Shown here: positions 1 through 7,160 of the stretch, in pieces | How positions within the stretch are numbered: position 1 is the stretch's first letter | Layout: each line of letters opens with the position of its first letter | Made by a program: the position numbers and the translations under genes | Notes under the pieces: generated by a model | Seen by the model: the letters and a program-made list of their open reading frames with translations, nothing else | Told to the model about the DNA's origin: nothing | Databases searched by the model: none | Source of the DNA: Rhodoferax sp. | Lineage (GTDB): Bacteria; Pseudomonadota; Gammaproteobacteria; Burkholderiales; Burkholderiaceae_C | NCBI RefSeq assembly: GCF_013297935.1 | Contig: NZ_JAAFIX010000001.1 | Span: 621,466 to 685,465 of the forward strand | Direction: 5' to 3' | DNA: 64,000 nt

Positions 1-1
1 T

Positions 2-103
2 GCTGGCTTTTTGATTTGGAAAGTCGACAGAGTTCGACCCGAAGCAGACTTAGCAAGCGATCAAACACGTCCTTCATTCATGATTGAATGGAAACTTCAA
101 TAA
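2..103 (+). CDS. 3' end of an unidentified upstream gene (partial)
   Basis: An open frame enters from the window edge and runs 33 codons to a TAA at 101-103, ending with residues SFMIEWKLQ. It lies on the same strand as the ATPase gene, whose start is 19 bases past this stop, so it may be the preceding gene of the same operon. The fragment is too short to identify. An open frame of this length could also arise by chance, so this is tentative. Confidence 0.35.
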   Translation, partial: AGFLIWKVDRVRPEADLASDQTRPSFMIEWKLQ

Positions 104-121
104 GACAAAAAGGGAGGCAGC

Positions 122-1846
122 ATGACAGGGACACAACTCAAAAAAATAACAATTGAGAAATTCCGCGCACTAAATGGCGTCGAAGTTGAGTTCGGTGATT
201 ACATCACCGTTATTTGTGGGAAGAACGGTACATCCAAGTCCTCAATCCTTGGAATCGCCGCGCAAATTTTTAGCTTTGAAAAAGACTACGTAACAGGGGC
301 GAGTCTGCGCGACTTCAAGCAAATCAGCGGTAAGGGCTTCAAATCGCAGTACAAAGAGCACATCAGAATATCTGAGAAATTTGATGTGCCAGGTTCCCTG
401 TCGGCCAGTATTCTTCTCCACGAAGGGTACACAGACCAAGCGGCAACAGCAAACTTGGAGTTAATGACGCGGACTGACGATGAAACCAAAAAAATATTGC
501 CGCGCCCGGTCATCCGAAAAAACAGTACGGCTGCGGGCAATACAAGCAGGAATTTCACCCACCCTGTGGTTTTTTTGAGCTTGAAGCGTTTATACCCAAT
601 TGCAGATCGCGACTACAAAGCCATCGACTTCGAATATTTGAAAGCTCATGAGCAGGATTTCATTGCACTAACTAACGAGTTACTCAACCGCAGTTCTACC
701 CAAGCTACTGGCACCCATGGAACAATCACATCTGCCGTAGCCCACGGTGACAACTACAACCATGAGTCGGTCTCAGCGGGCGAGGACAATGCTGGCCAGA
801 TCATCATGGCGCTGCTGTCTTTCAAAAAACTCAAAGCAGAATATGCTGATTACAAAGGCGGTTTGCTGCTGATTGATGAGGCTGATGCTGGCTTGTTTCC
901 AACGGCCCAGTTGAACCTACTGAAAATATTCGAGCGTGAATGCAGGAAGCTCAACTTGCAAGTAGTTATGACATCTCACTCCCCTGTCATGATCGAGTAC
1001 GCATACGAGCAAAGTCAGATTGAACACAGCAAGAAATTTAAAACAGTTTATCTGAGCAACACATACGGCTCAGTCCGGGTGATGCAGGATTGGTCGTGGG
1101 CAAAAATCAGCGCCGACATCCACACTAGGACTGTCGGCGCAGGACCGACGGCAAGCCTACCGAGCGTCAACATATATTTTGAAGACAAAGAGGCGGAGGA
1201 TTTCTTCTCAGCGTTGGTTTATCGGCAGCCAATAAAGAAATTTCTAAATCAAATGTCGGGCATCAAGATGGGTTGCACGAATTACGTGTATCTGCTTGAC
1301 AGGAAAGTCCCGGAATTTGCAGTGAAAAGTGTCGTTTGCTTGGACACTGATGCCAAACCGCGCATCAAGGGTAAAGGCTTTAAAACTGTACTTTTACTCC
1401 CAGGTGATTTGCCGCCAGACCAACTTATTTTTGAGCATCTTTTTAACTTGCCTAGTGATGATGTTTATTGGGAAAACGGTTTGCAGTTCTCGCGTGATGT
1501 CTTTACCAATTCGGCAGCGCGTGAGGCAATGCGGGAGTTGGCTATCAGTGGAGTTGCAGTCAATCTTAAAGAGCGCCTTGCCGCTTACCTTGGCAACAAA
1601 GTAAAACGGCAGATTTTTAAGGATTTTTATAATTCTGCAGATATCCAGATGCTCGTGACCAATAGCGGAAAACCGTTTAATCCGTGGATGCATTGGGTAA
1701 AAAATAATCCGCAGGCAACTAATGAATTCTTAGAGAACTTAAAGTCGGCGGTCTTCAGCGTCATGAAAGACGGTTACGCCGTAGACGATGCCAAACTAAC
1801 CGCGCTGGAAGTGAAATTGAAGAAGGTACCCAATGTTCTCAAATAG
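122..1846 (+). CDS. OLD-like ATPase with TOPRIM-like C-terminus
   Basis: A 574-residue protein with an SMC/RecF-type ABC ATPase head. The Walker A region is GKNGTSKSS (residues about 33-41, with Ser where Gly is usual before Lys). A signature-like SAGEDNAG lies near residue 220, Walker B LLLIDEADAG near 247 and an H-loop TSHSP near 283. The C-terminal part carries FEDKEAEDFF (about 352) and CLDTDAK (about 406), which resemble the Glu and DxD motifs of the TOPRIM nuclease domain in OLD-family proteins. AGGGAGG 5 bases or so before the ATG is a strong ribosome site. The last 14 bases overlap the following adenine methyltransferase, implying translational coupling. By family it is probably a DNA-targeting ATPase/nuclease of a defence system; the target is unknown. 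The region is AT-richer than DNA downstream, which suggests transfer. Confidence 0.8.
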   Translation: MTGTQLKKITIEKFRALNGVEVEFGDYITVICGKNGTSKSSILGIAAQIFSFEKDYVTGASLRDFKQISGKGFKSQYKEHIRISEKFDVPGSLSASILLHEGYTDQAATANLELMTRTDDETKKILPRPVIRKNSTAAGNTSRNFTHPVVFLSLKRLYPIADRDYKAIDFEYLKAHEQDFIALTNELLNRSSTQATGTHGTITSAVAHGDNYNHESVSAGEDNAGQIIMALLSFKKLKAEYADYKGGLLLIDEADAGLFPTAQLNLLKIFERECRKLNLQVVMTSHSPVMIEYAYEQSQIEHSKKFKTVYLSNTYGSVRVMQDWSWAKISADIHTRTVGAGPTASLPSVNIYFEDKEAEDFFSALVYRQPIKKFLNQMSGIKMGCTNYVYLLDRKVPEFAVKSVVCLDTDAKPRIKGKGFKTVLLLPGDLPPDQLIFEHLFNLPSDDVYWENGLQFSRDVFTNSAAREAMRELAISGVAVNLKERLAAYLGNKVKRQIFKDFYNSADIQMLVTNSGKPFNPWMHWVKNNPQATNEFLENLKSAVFSVMKDGYAVDDAKLTALEVKLKKVPNVLK

Positions 1847-2708
1847 GCTTTACAGCCCGCTCCGGTACCCCGGAGGTAAAGCGCCTTTTGCACCATTCAT
1901 TGCCAAGTTGATGGAGGTCAATAGTGTTGCGGGTGGACATTACCTAGAGCCTTACGCTGGCGGAGCAGGGGTTGCTCTCGATCTTTTGTTTCAGGGCCAT
2001 GCGAGCCACATTCACATCAACGACGCAGACCCTGCAGTTTTTGCGTTTTGGGTCTCTGTGACGCAGCATTCTGAGGAATTACTTGAGCTGCTTGCAACAA
2101 CCCCTATCACCATCGAAGAATGGTTCAAGTGGCGCGCTGTACTTCGTGAAGACGTCCAAGCCAGCTTGGTCGAGAAGGGGTTTGCCACGTTGTTTATGAA
2201 CAGAACCAACCGCTCTGGCATATTGAAAGCGGGCGTCATTGGCGGGAAGAGTCAGGAAGGTGCCTACAAACTGGACGCCCGTTTCAAGAAGGAAGTCATC
2301 GCCGCCCGGATTGTGGAGATCGCTAAACGTTCGAAAGACATCACCGTGTATAGCGAGGATTCTTTGACTCTTCTGAAGCGCTGCAAAGAGTTTCTGCCTA
2401 GAGAGTCATTGATCTATCTTGATCCTCCTTACTATGTCAAAGGCAAGGGGCTGTATCGCAACTATTACGAGCACGACGATCACGTTGCGATCGCGAAAAC
2501 TATCAAGGCCAAAAGCTTCAAGCGGCATTGGGTGGTTTCTTATGACAACGTAGATGAGATACGCACCATGTATCAGCTAGTGAACACTAAGACATACGGG
2601 CTCAACTACACGGCCCAACGGCGCTATGTGGGTAATGAGGTCATGTTTTTCAGTCAAGACCTGATCGTTTCTGATGACGTTATCCCTCAGACAAAAAAAC
2701 TCGCTTGA
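1833..2708 (+). CDS. D12-class DNA adenine N6-methyltransferase
   Basis: A 291-residue Dam-like methyltransferase of the MethyltransfD12 family. YPGGK at residues 12-16 matches the N-terminal SAM-binding F/YxGGK motif, and DPPY at about 196-199 is the catalytic motif IV. Length is normal for the family. The ATG lies inside the end of the OLD-like ATPase gene, with a 14-base overlap in another frame. The pairing suggests that methylation marks self DNA while the ATPase/TOPRIM protein acts on unmodified DNA, or that the enzyme modifies a site sensed by the ATPase. This is inferred from context. Recognition sequence cannot be told from the protein. Confidence 0.88.
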   Translation: MFSNRLYSPLRYPGGKAPFAPFIAKLMEVNSVAGGHYLEPYAGGAGVALDLLFQGHASHIHINDADPAVFAFWVSVTQHSEELLELLATTPITIEEWFKWRAVLREDVQASLVEKGFATLFMNRTNRSGILKAGVIGGKSQEGAYKLDARFKKEVIAARIVEIAKRSKDITVYSEDSLTLLKRCKEFLPRESLIYLDPPYYVKGKGLYRNYYEHDDHVAIAKTIKAKSFKRHWVVSYDNVDEIRTMYQLVNTKTYGLNYTAQRRYVGNEVMFFSQDLIVSDDVIPQTKKLA

Positions 2709-2793
2709 TTAGTATTGTCTTGGGGAACAGCACGTTCGCCAAAGGAACTTTCAAACTTCGATTGCCCTAAAAGCGTTGCGATTTCAATTCAAG

Positions 2794-3333
2794 ATGCAAC
2801 CCTCTCAAATCCTCCAATTCTGGTTCACCGAGCTAACCCCTAAGCAGCACTTCGCCAAAGACGCTGCCTTGGACGAAGCCATCCGCACCCGCTTCGGCGC
2901 CACGCTGGAAGCTGCGGCGCAGTGTGAGCTGTTTGCCTGGCGCGCCACGCCAGAGGGGCGGCTGGCGGAGGTGTTGGTGCTGGACCAGTTCTCGCGCAAT
3001 GTGTACCGCGACACCGCCCGCGCCTTTGCGCAGGACGCGCTGGCCCTGGTGTTGGCGCAAGAGCTGGTGGCCAGTGGGCAGGACCGCAGCCTTCCCCTGG
3101 CGCAGCGCAGCTTTGCCTACATGCCCTACATGCACAGCGAGTCCGCGCTGGTGCACGCAGAGGCCGTGGCCCTGTTTTCGCAGCCGGGCATGGAAGACAC
3201 CCTGCGCTTTGAGCTGCGCCACAAAGAAATCATCGACCGCTTCGGCCGCTACCCGCATCGCAATGCCATTCTGGGCCGCACCTCGACGCCTGATGAGCTG
3301 GCTTTTTTGAGTGAACCGGGGTCTTCGTTCTAG
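2794..3333 (+). CDS. DUF924 family protein
   Basis: A 179-residue protein starting MQPSQILQFWF. The opening ILxFWF, the central VLVLDQFSRNVYRD and the YMPYMHSE segment are hallmark blocks of the DUF924 family (alpha-helical, TPR-like, biochemical role unknown). I chose the ATG at 2794 because the family begins just before the ILxFWF block; an upstream TTG at 2776 adds six unconserved residues. Base composition rises here to the genomic norm, so this marks the right edge of the AT-richer defence island. Cytoplasmic; no signal peptide. Confidence 0.85.
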   Translation: MQPSQILQFWFTELTPKQHFAKDAALDEAIRTRFGATLEAAAQCELFAWRATPEGRLAEVLVLDQFSRNVYRDTARAFAQDALALVLAQELVASGQDRSLPLAQRSFAYMPYMHSESALVHAEAVALFSQPGMEDTLRFELRHKEIIDRFGRYPHRNAILGRTSTPDELAFLSEPGSSF

Positions 3334-3346
3334 GTTTACGGCCGTA

Positions 3347-3405
3347 GATTTGCTACGCTTTTAGTAGCTGCTTGCGCATATTACTCGTGGGCTAGAGGCC
3401 GATTT
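3347..3405 (+). repeat. Interspersed intergenic repeat, copy 1
   Basis: Reads TTTGCTACGCTTTTAGTAGC, then TGCGCATATT and GGGCTAGAGGCCGATTT. The same pattern recurs at 4087-4145 (nearly identical first half), 31116-31176 (minus), 35713-35767, 48914-48968, 55596-55650, 61010-61062 and more weakly elsewhere. This copy and the next one flank the MntA/HepT genes in direct orientation. Confidence 0.8.
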
Positions 3406-3441
3406 GACACGCAAATGGCTTGCTCCGGTAAACTCCAGCCC

Positions 3442-3732
3442 ATGCGCCCCTCCGAAGCCCTCTCCCTGCACCGCACGCAAATTCGCGAGATTGCGCTGCG
3501 CCACCGCGTCAGCGGTGTGCGGGTGTTTGGCTCTGCACTGCACGGCGACGACACGACCGATAGCGACTTGGACTTGCTGGTGGAGCCCACAGCACAAACC
3601 ACGCTGATGGACATTGGCGCCATCCGGTTCGAGCTGAAGCAGTTGCTCGGCATGGAAGTGGATGTGCTCACACCCAACAGTTTGCCCGCCAGTTTTCGCG
3701 ACCAAGTGCTGCGCGAGGCCATGGCAGTATGA
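3442..3732 (+). CDS. mntA: MntA-type nucleotidyltransferase antitoxin
   Basis: A 96-residue minimal nucleotidyltransferase. GSALHGDD followed by SDLDLLVE (about residues 29-46) gives the GSx10DxD catalytic motif of the family. It overlaps the next gene by ATGA at 3729-3732, the usual arrangement of the HepT/MntA toxin-antitoxin pair, in which the enzyme adds AMP to a tyrosine of HepT. I prefer ATG 3442; an in-frame ATG at 3415 would begin inside the flanking repeat tail. Function as antitoxin follows from family and pairing, not from this sequence alone. Confidence 0.85.
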   Translation: MRPSEALSLHRTQIREIALRHRVSGVRVFGSALHGDDTTDSDLDLLVEPTAQTTLMDIGAIRFELKQLLGMEVDVLTPNSLPASFRDQVLREAMAV

Positions 3733-4079
3733 GCCGTGCGCACCCGCTGCGGGTGGCAGACTATCTTCAGCATATCCTGGATGCCATTGGCAACATTCAG
3801 GAATACACCACAGGTATGGACCTTGCTGGATTCATGGCCGACCGCAAAACCTGCGATGCAGTCATTCGCAATCTTGAAGTCATAGGCGAAGCATGTAACA
3901 ACGTAGCCAAGAATCACCCGGACTTTGCTGCGCAGCACGCTACCGTACCTTGGGGCTTTGCCTATGAAATGCGCAATGCACTGGCGCACGGCTATTTCAC
4001 GGTTGACCTTGCCATCGTGTGGCAAACCCTCCAAAACGATTTGCCTTCACTCAAGCTACAAGTCCTTGCCCTGCGCTAA
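3729..4079 (+). CDS. hepT: HepT-like (DUF86) toxin, HEPN RNase
   Basis: A 116-residue DUF86/HepT-like protein. The HEPN active-site motif RX4HXY is intact as RNALAHGY near residues 83-90, so the protein is expected to be a functional RNase or RNA-binding toxin. It starts inside the antitoxin stop codon (ATGA overlap). The pair lies between two direct copies of the interspersed repeat, with no other gene inside. Likely cytoplasmic and autoregulated as a two-gene operon. Confidence 0.87.
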   Translation: MSRAHPLRVADYLQHILDAIGNIQEYTTGMDLAGFMADRKTCDAVIRNLEVIGEACNNVAKNHPDFAAQHATVPWGFAYEMRNALAHGYFTVDLAIVWQTLQNDLPSLKLQVLALR

Positions 4080-4086
4080 CGCATCG

Positions 4087-4145
4087 CATTTGCTACGCTT
4101 TTAGTAGCTACTACCGCACATTCCACATGGGCTAGAGGCTCATTT
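4087..4145 (+). repeat. Interspersed intergenic repeat, copy 2
   Basis: Direct copy of the 3347-3405 repeat: TTTGCTACGCTTTTAGTAGC is identical in both, and the distal half (GCACATT, GGGCTAGAGGCTCATTT) has a few changes. It begins only 7 bases after the hepT stop codon. Confidence 0.8.
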
Positions 4146-4180
4146 CAAGCCTAACCGCCCTGCCCCGTACACTGCCCCGC

Positions 4181-5062
4181 ATGGGTTCACTTTTCAATAC
4201 TTCTTTACTGGCGCTGGCCATGCTGGCCTTTGCGGGCAACTCGCTGTTGTGCCGCGTGGCGCTCAAGGGTGGCGCTATCGATGCGGCCAGCTTCACGACC
4301 GTGCGTTTGGTGTCGGGGGCTATCACCTTGGCGGCCCTGGTGTGGCTGCAGCGCAAGCCACGCCCGCCGGGTGCGCGCACTGCTGCACTGCCGGGGGATG
4401 GCTGGTCGGCGCTGGCTTTGTTTGTGTATGCGGCGGGGTTTTCGTTTGCGTACCTCAGCATGTCGGCGGCCACGGGGGCGCTGCTGCTGTTTGGGGCGGT
4501 GCAGGCCACCATGATTGCCTGGGGCCTGTACCGGGGCGAGCGCTTGAGCCCACGGCAGCTGGGCGGGTTTGCACTGGCGGTGGCAGGGCTGGTGGTGCTG
4601 ATGCTGCCGGGCGTGGCAGCGCCGGGCTTGGCGGGCTCTGCGGCCATGTTGGGGGCCGGGGTGGCGTGGGGCGCGTACTCGCTCTTGGGCCGCCGCCAAA
4701 CGGCCCAGGGTGGCGCGGACCCTACGGCAGTGACGGCCGGCAACTTCATGCGCACCGTGCCTATGGCGCTGGTTCTCAGTGCGGTGGCGCTGCCGCAGTT
4801 GCACATCACTACCAGTGGCTTGGTGTTTGCGCTGGCTTCGGGCGCGCTGACGTCGGGTGTGGGCTACGCGGTGTGGTACCGGGTGCTGCCCACGCTGCAA
4901 GCCACCCACGCCGCCACGGTGCAGCTCAGCGTGCCGGTGCTGGCTGCGGTGGGTGGCGTGCTGCTGTTGGGCGAGGCGGCTACCTTGCCGATGGCGCTGT
5001 CGGGCGGCGCCATATTGGGTGGCATTGCCCTGGTGATTTGGAAGAAGGCGCGCCCTCAATAA
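4181..5062 (+). CDS. EamA/DMT-family transporter
   Basis: A 293-residue inner-membrane protein with about ten hydrophobic helices arranged as two EamA repeats. The N-terminal LLALAMLAFAGNSLLCRVAL and the central AMLGAGVAWGAYSLLGRR are typical of drug/metabolite transporters. Substrate cannot be predicted. The last 51 bases of the coding region (4999-5049) reappear almost unchanged at 7096-7146, downstream of the next two genes, so the 3' end of this gene lies at one side of a rearrangement. Confidence 0.85.
   Translation: MGSLFNTSLLALAMLAFAGNSLLCRVALKGGAIDAASFTTVRLVSGAITLAALVWLQRKPRPPGARTAALPGDGWSALALFVYAAGFSFAYLSMSAATGALLLFGAVQATMIAWGLYRGERLSPRQLGGFALAVAGLVVLMLPGVAAPGLAGSAAMLGAGVAWGAYSLLGRRQTAQGGADPTAVTAGNFMRTVPMALVLSAVALPQLHITTSGLVFALASGALTSGVGYAVWYRVLPTLQATHAATVQLSVPVLAAVGGVLLLGEAATLPMALSGGAILGGIALVIWKKARPQ
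4999..5049 (+). repeat. 51-bp direct repeat, left copy (inside eamA 3' end)
   Basis: Positions 4999-5049 match 7096-7146 with one mismatch (C to G). The two copies bracket the divergent AraC regulator and metallo-hydrolase-like gene. The left copy is in frame within the transporter gene, so it is presumably the ancestral one. Confidence 0.9.
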
Positions 5063-5201
5063 TTGTTGGGATCAGCCACTAGGGGCAAATCATCAGCCAC
5101 GTGTTCCTGGCCGAAGTTTGGTTCTTGACCACAATAAAAGTGTTGCTGCGCTGTTGCTGACCCTGCGGGCACTCTGGGTTACCTTGGGGCATACAACGCG
5201 G

Positions 5202-5957
5202 TTACCCCGACTGCGGATCCCACTTGGCCGGGGTTTGACCAAAGGCTTCTTTAAACACGCTGATAAAAGCGGACACGTCCTCGTAACCCACATCCAGCGC
5301 CACCCTGGAGACCGCGTGCCCCAAGCTCAAGCGCTCCACGGCCGCCAGCAAGCGCAGTTGCAAGCGCCATTTGCCAAAGGTCAGGCCGGTGTCTGACTGA
5401 AACAAACGCGCGGCCGTGCGCGCACTCAAACCCATACCAATGACCAGTTGCTCCAGCGTGCGGGCATCGGCCGGGTCGCGCTCCAGCGCCTGAGTGATGC
5501 GCAGAAGCCGCGCATCTTGGGGGCGCGGCAGATGAAACGGCATGTGCGTCAAATGGGGTAAACGGTCCGTGAGCACCTGCATCAACCGCGCCTGAGTGGG
5601 GGTGAGAACCTCGGCATCAAAGGTGGCGGCCTCGATCAGCAGTTCATTGGTCAGCCGGTCCACCGCCACTACACGGCACTCGCTCGGGCAGGCAATGGCC
5701 GTGGGATCGACGTAGGCGGTATGCAGCCAAAAGTCGCGCTGGGAGGAGACTTTGTGCACCGTCTCGCCCGGAATCCACACGCCGCGCTGCGGCGGCACCA
5801 CCCACAAGCCGGTGGCGCTTTGCACGGTGAGCACGCCCTCGCTGGCATGGATAAGTTGCGCGCGCCGGTGGCTGTGCCACGGGCCGTCCATAGCCGTATA
5901 GCGCTCGGCCAGCACCACTACAGCGCTCAGGGCATGGTCTGCGTTGATCAACGCCAT
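5202..5957 (-). CDS. AraC-family regulator with cupin N-terminus
   Basis: A 251-residue regulator. The N-terminal half is cupin-like (WHSHRRAQLIHASEGVL, then VVPPQRGVWIPG). The C-terminal half holds two helix-turn-helix motifs (LEQLVIGMGLSARTAARLF and the VALDVGYEDVSAFISVFKEAFG block) typical of AraC. It is divergent from the exported hydrolase-like gene at 6058 with about 100 bases between starts, so it probably controls that gene and itself from the shared region. The effector is not known. Confidence 0.87.
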   Translation of the reverse strand: MALINADHALSAVVVLAERYTAMDGPWHSHRRAQLIHASEGVLTVQSATGLWVVPPQRGVWIPGETVHKVSSQRDFWLHTAYVDPTAIACPSECRVVAVDRLTNELLIEAATFDAEVLTPTQARLMQVLTDRLPHLTHMPFHLPRPQDARLLRITQALERDPADARTLEQLVIGMGLSARTAARLFQSDTGLTFGKWRLQLRLLAAVERLSLGHAVSRVALDVGYEDVSAFISVFKEAFGQTPAKWDPQSG

Positions 5958-6057
5958 ACGATTGGCATTTTTGGCATATGTTTTGTCATTTTATGCCGAA
6001 AAGGACAAGTCGCAGCGCTGGACACTTACATCACTTTCAACCCATCGGAGTTTTCTC

Positions 6058-7047
6058 ATGCAAACATCACGTTCCGTTTTCACGCTTTCCGCCCTATCCA
6101 AACTGCTGGGCATTGCCGCTATCGGCGCCAGCCTGGCCACACCTGCGTTGGCCGGTCAACTGCAAGTTTTCACCTCAGACGCTGCAGGCTTCAACACCCA
6201 CTCGGCTTGGTATGACGATGGCAAAGAGGTAACCGTGGTGGATACCCAATTTGTACCCGCCATTGCCCAAGCATTGGTGGCTGACATTCGTAGTAAAACC
6301 CAATCGCCCATCACCCGCATCATCGTCACTCACCCCAACCCGGACAAGTTCAACGCGCTGTCGGTGTTCCATGGGCTGGGCGCCAAGAGCATCGCATCCA
6401 AGGCCACCGCTGACGCCATCCCGGTTGCCGACGCGTACAAGCGCTACTTCTGGGTGAAGATTGCCAAAGCCTTCACCGATGAGACCTACCCCAGGGTCGA
6501 AGCTGTGCAAAGCACTTTCAGTGGCAAGCAAACTATTCGTCTCAAATCTGGCGAAACTATCAGCCTGTTTGAGCTGAAGCATCCCGGCGTCGCCAACAAC
6601 CAAACCGTGGTGCGCATCGACAAAACCGGTGACCTGATCGTGGGCGACCTGGTTCACTCCAACAACCACGCTTGGCTCGAAGGCGGCATTGTGAACGGCA
6701 AAGCCACACCCACCTTGGTGGGCTGGAAGGCCGCGCTGCAAGAGCTGCCCGCCTTGAGCAAAGGCTTCCAAAACGCCAAGGTCTACGGCGGACGTGGCGA
6801 CTTCTTGCCGGTGGCCCAGGCCGTGGCACAACAAACCGCATACCTGACCCAAGCCGAAGCCGTGGTGGATGCCTACATCGCCCGCCTGGGCGACAAGAAG
6901 GTTGAATTGCTCGACCCCGCCAAACAAGGCGCCCACCACGCCGCGATCCAAGCCGAATTGGTCAAAGCCTTCCCCACCTATGCCATGGCCGACTTGGTGA
7001 GCTACAGCGTGTATGGCTTGGTGCAGCAGAAGTTGGCTGCCAAGTAA
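6058..7047 (+). CDS. Exported metallo-beta-lactamase-fold-like protein with degraded metal motif
   Basis: A 329-residue protein starting MQTSRSVFTLSALSK, with a Sec signal peptide ending near TPALAG. VVDTQFVPAIAQALVADI and IIVTHPNPDKFNAL resemble the first strands and HxHxDH loop of metallo-beta-lactamase-fold hydrolases. Later blocks KHPGVANNQ, VGDLVHSNNHAW and GGRGDF match the expected order of downstream ligands. The HxHxDH motif reads HPNPDKF, so two ligand histidines seem to be lost and Zn binding is doubtful. A run of upstream in-frame codons is discounted because the signal peptide begins at 6058. Divergent from the AraC gene. Periplasmic location expected; substrate unknown. Confidence 0.65.
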   Translation: MQTSRSVFTLSALSKLLGIAAIGASLATPALAGQLQVFTSDAAGFNTHSAWYDDGKEVTVVDTQFVPAIAQALVADIRSKTQSPITRIIVTHPNPDKFNALSVFHGLGAKSIASKATADAIPVADAYKRYFWVKIAKAFTDETYPRVEAVQSTFSGKQTIRLKSGETISLFELKHPGVANNQTVVRIDKTGDLIVGDLVHSNNHAWLEGGIVNGKATPTLVGWKAALQELPALSKGFQNAKVYGGRGDFLPVAQAVAQQTAYLTQAEAVVDAYIARLGDKKVELLDPAKQGAHHAAIQAELVKAFPTYAMADLVSYSVYGLVQQKLAAK

Positions 7048-7095
7048 GTTATTGCCCCCCCAAAAAAGGAGCCACAAAGAAAGCTGCCAATGTCA

Positions 7096-7146
7096 GTCGG
7101 GCGGCGCCATATTGGGTGGCATTGGCCTGGTGATTTGGAAGAAGGC
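7096..7146 (+). repeat. 51-bp direct repeat, right copy (eamA 3'-end duplicate)
   Basis: Copy of 4999-5049 lying outside any gene, 48 bases after the hydrolase-like stop codon. It is immediately followed by a perfect 16-base palindrome GCCTAGGCGCCTAGGC at 7145-7160, which ends on the stop codon of the histidine kinase. Confidence 0.9.
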
Positions 7147-7160
7147 CTAGGCGCCTAGGC
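7145..7160. other. Perfect 16-bp palindrome at a rearrangement junction
   Basis: GCCTAGGCGCCTAGGC is its own reverse complement and contains two AvrII-like CCTAGG cores. It sits exactly where the duplicated eamA end meets the histidine kinase 3' end. It might be a junction scar or part of a weak terminator; there is no T-tract. Confidence 0.5.

Noticed and set aside
1..2708. Prophage or complete mobile island at the left edge
   Set aside because: Only the two defence-like genes and a gene fragment are visible; no integrase, phage structural gene or attachment repeat is within the window.
4205..5082. Long overlapping frames on both strands across the EamA gene
   Set aside because: Low-complexity Arg/Gln- or Gly-rich translations typical of alternative frames in GC-rich coding DNA; the transporter frame has clear family blocks.
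7145..7160. Terminator for the hydrolase-like or kinase gene
   Set aside because: The palindrome has no loop or T-run and coincides with a rearrangement junction; it is reported as a palindrome only.
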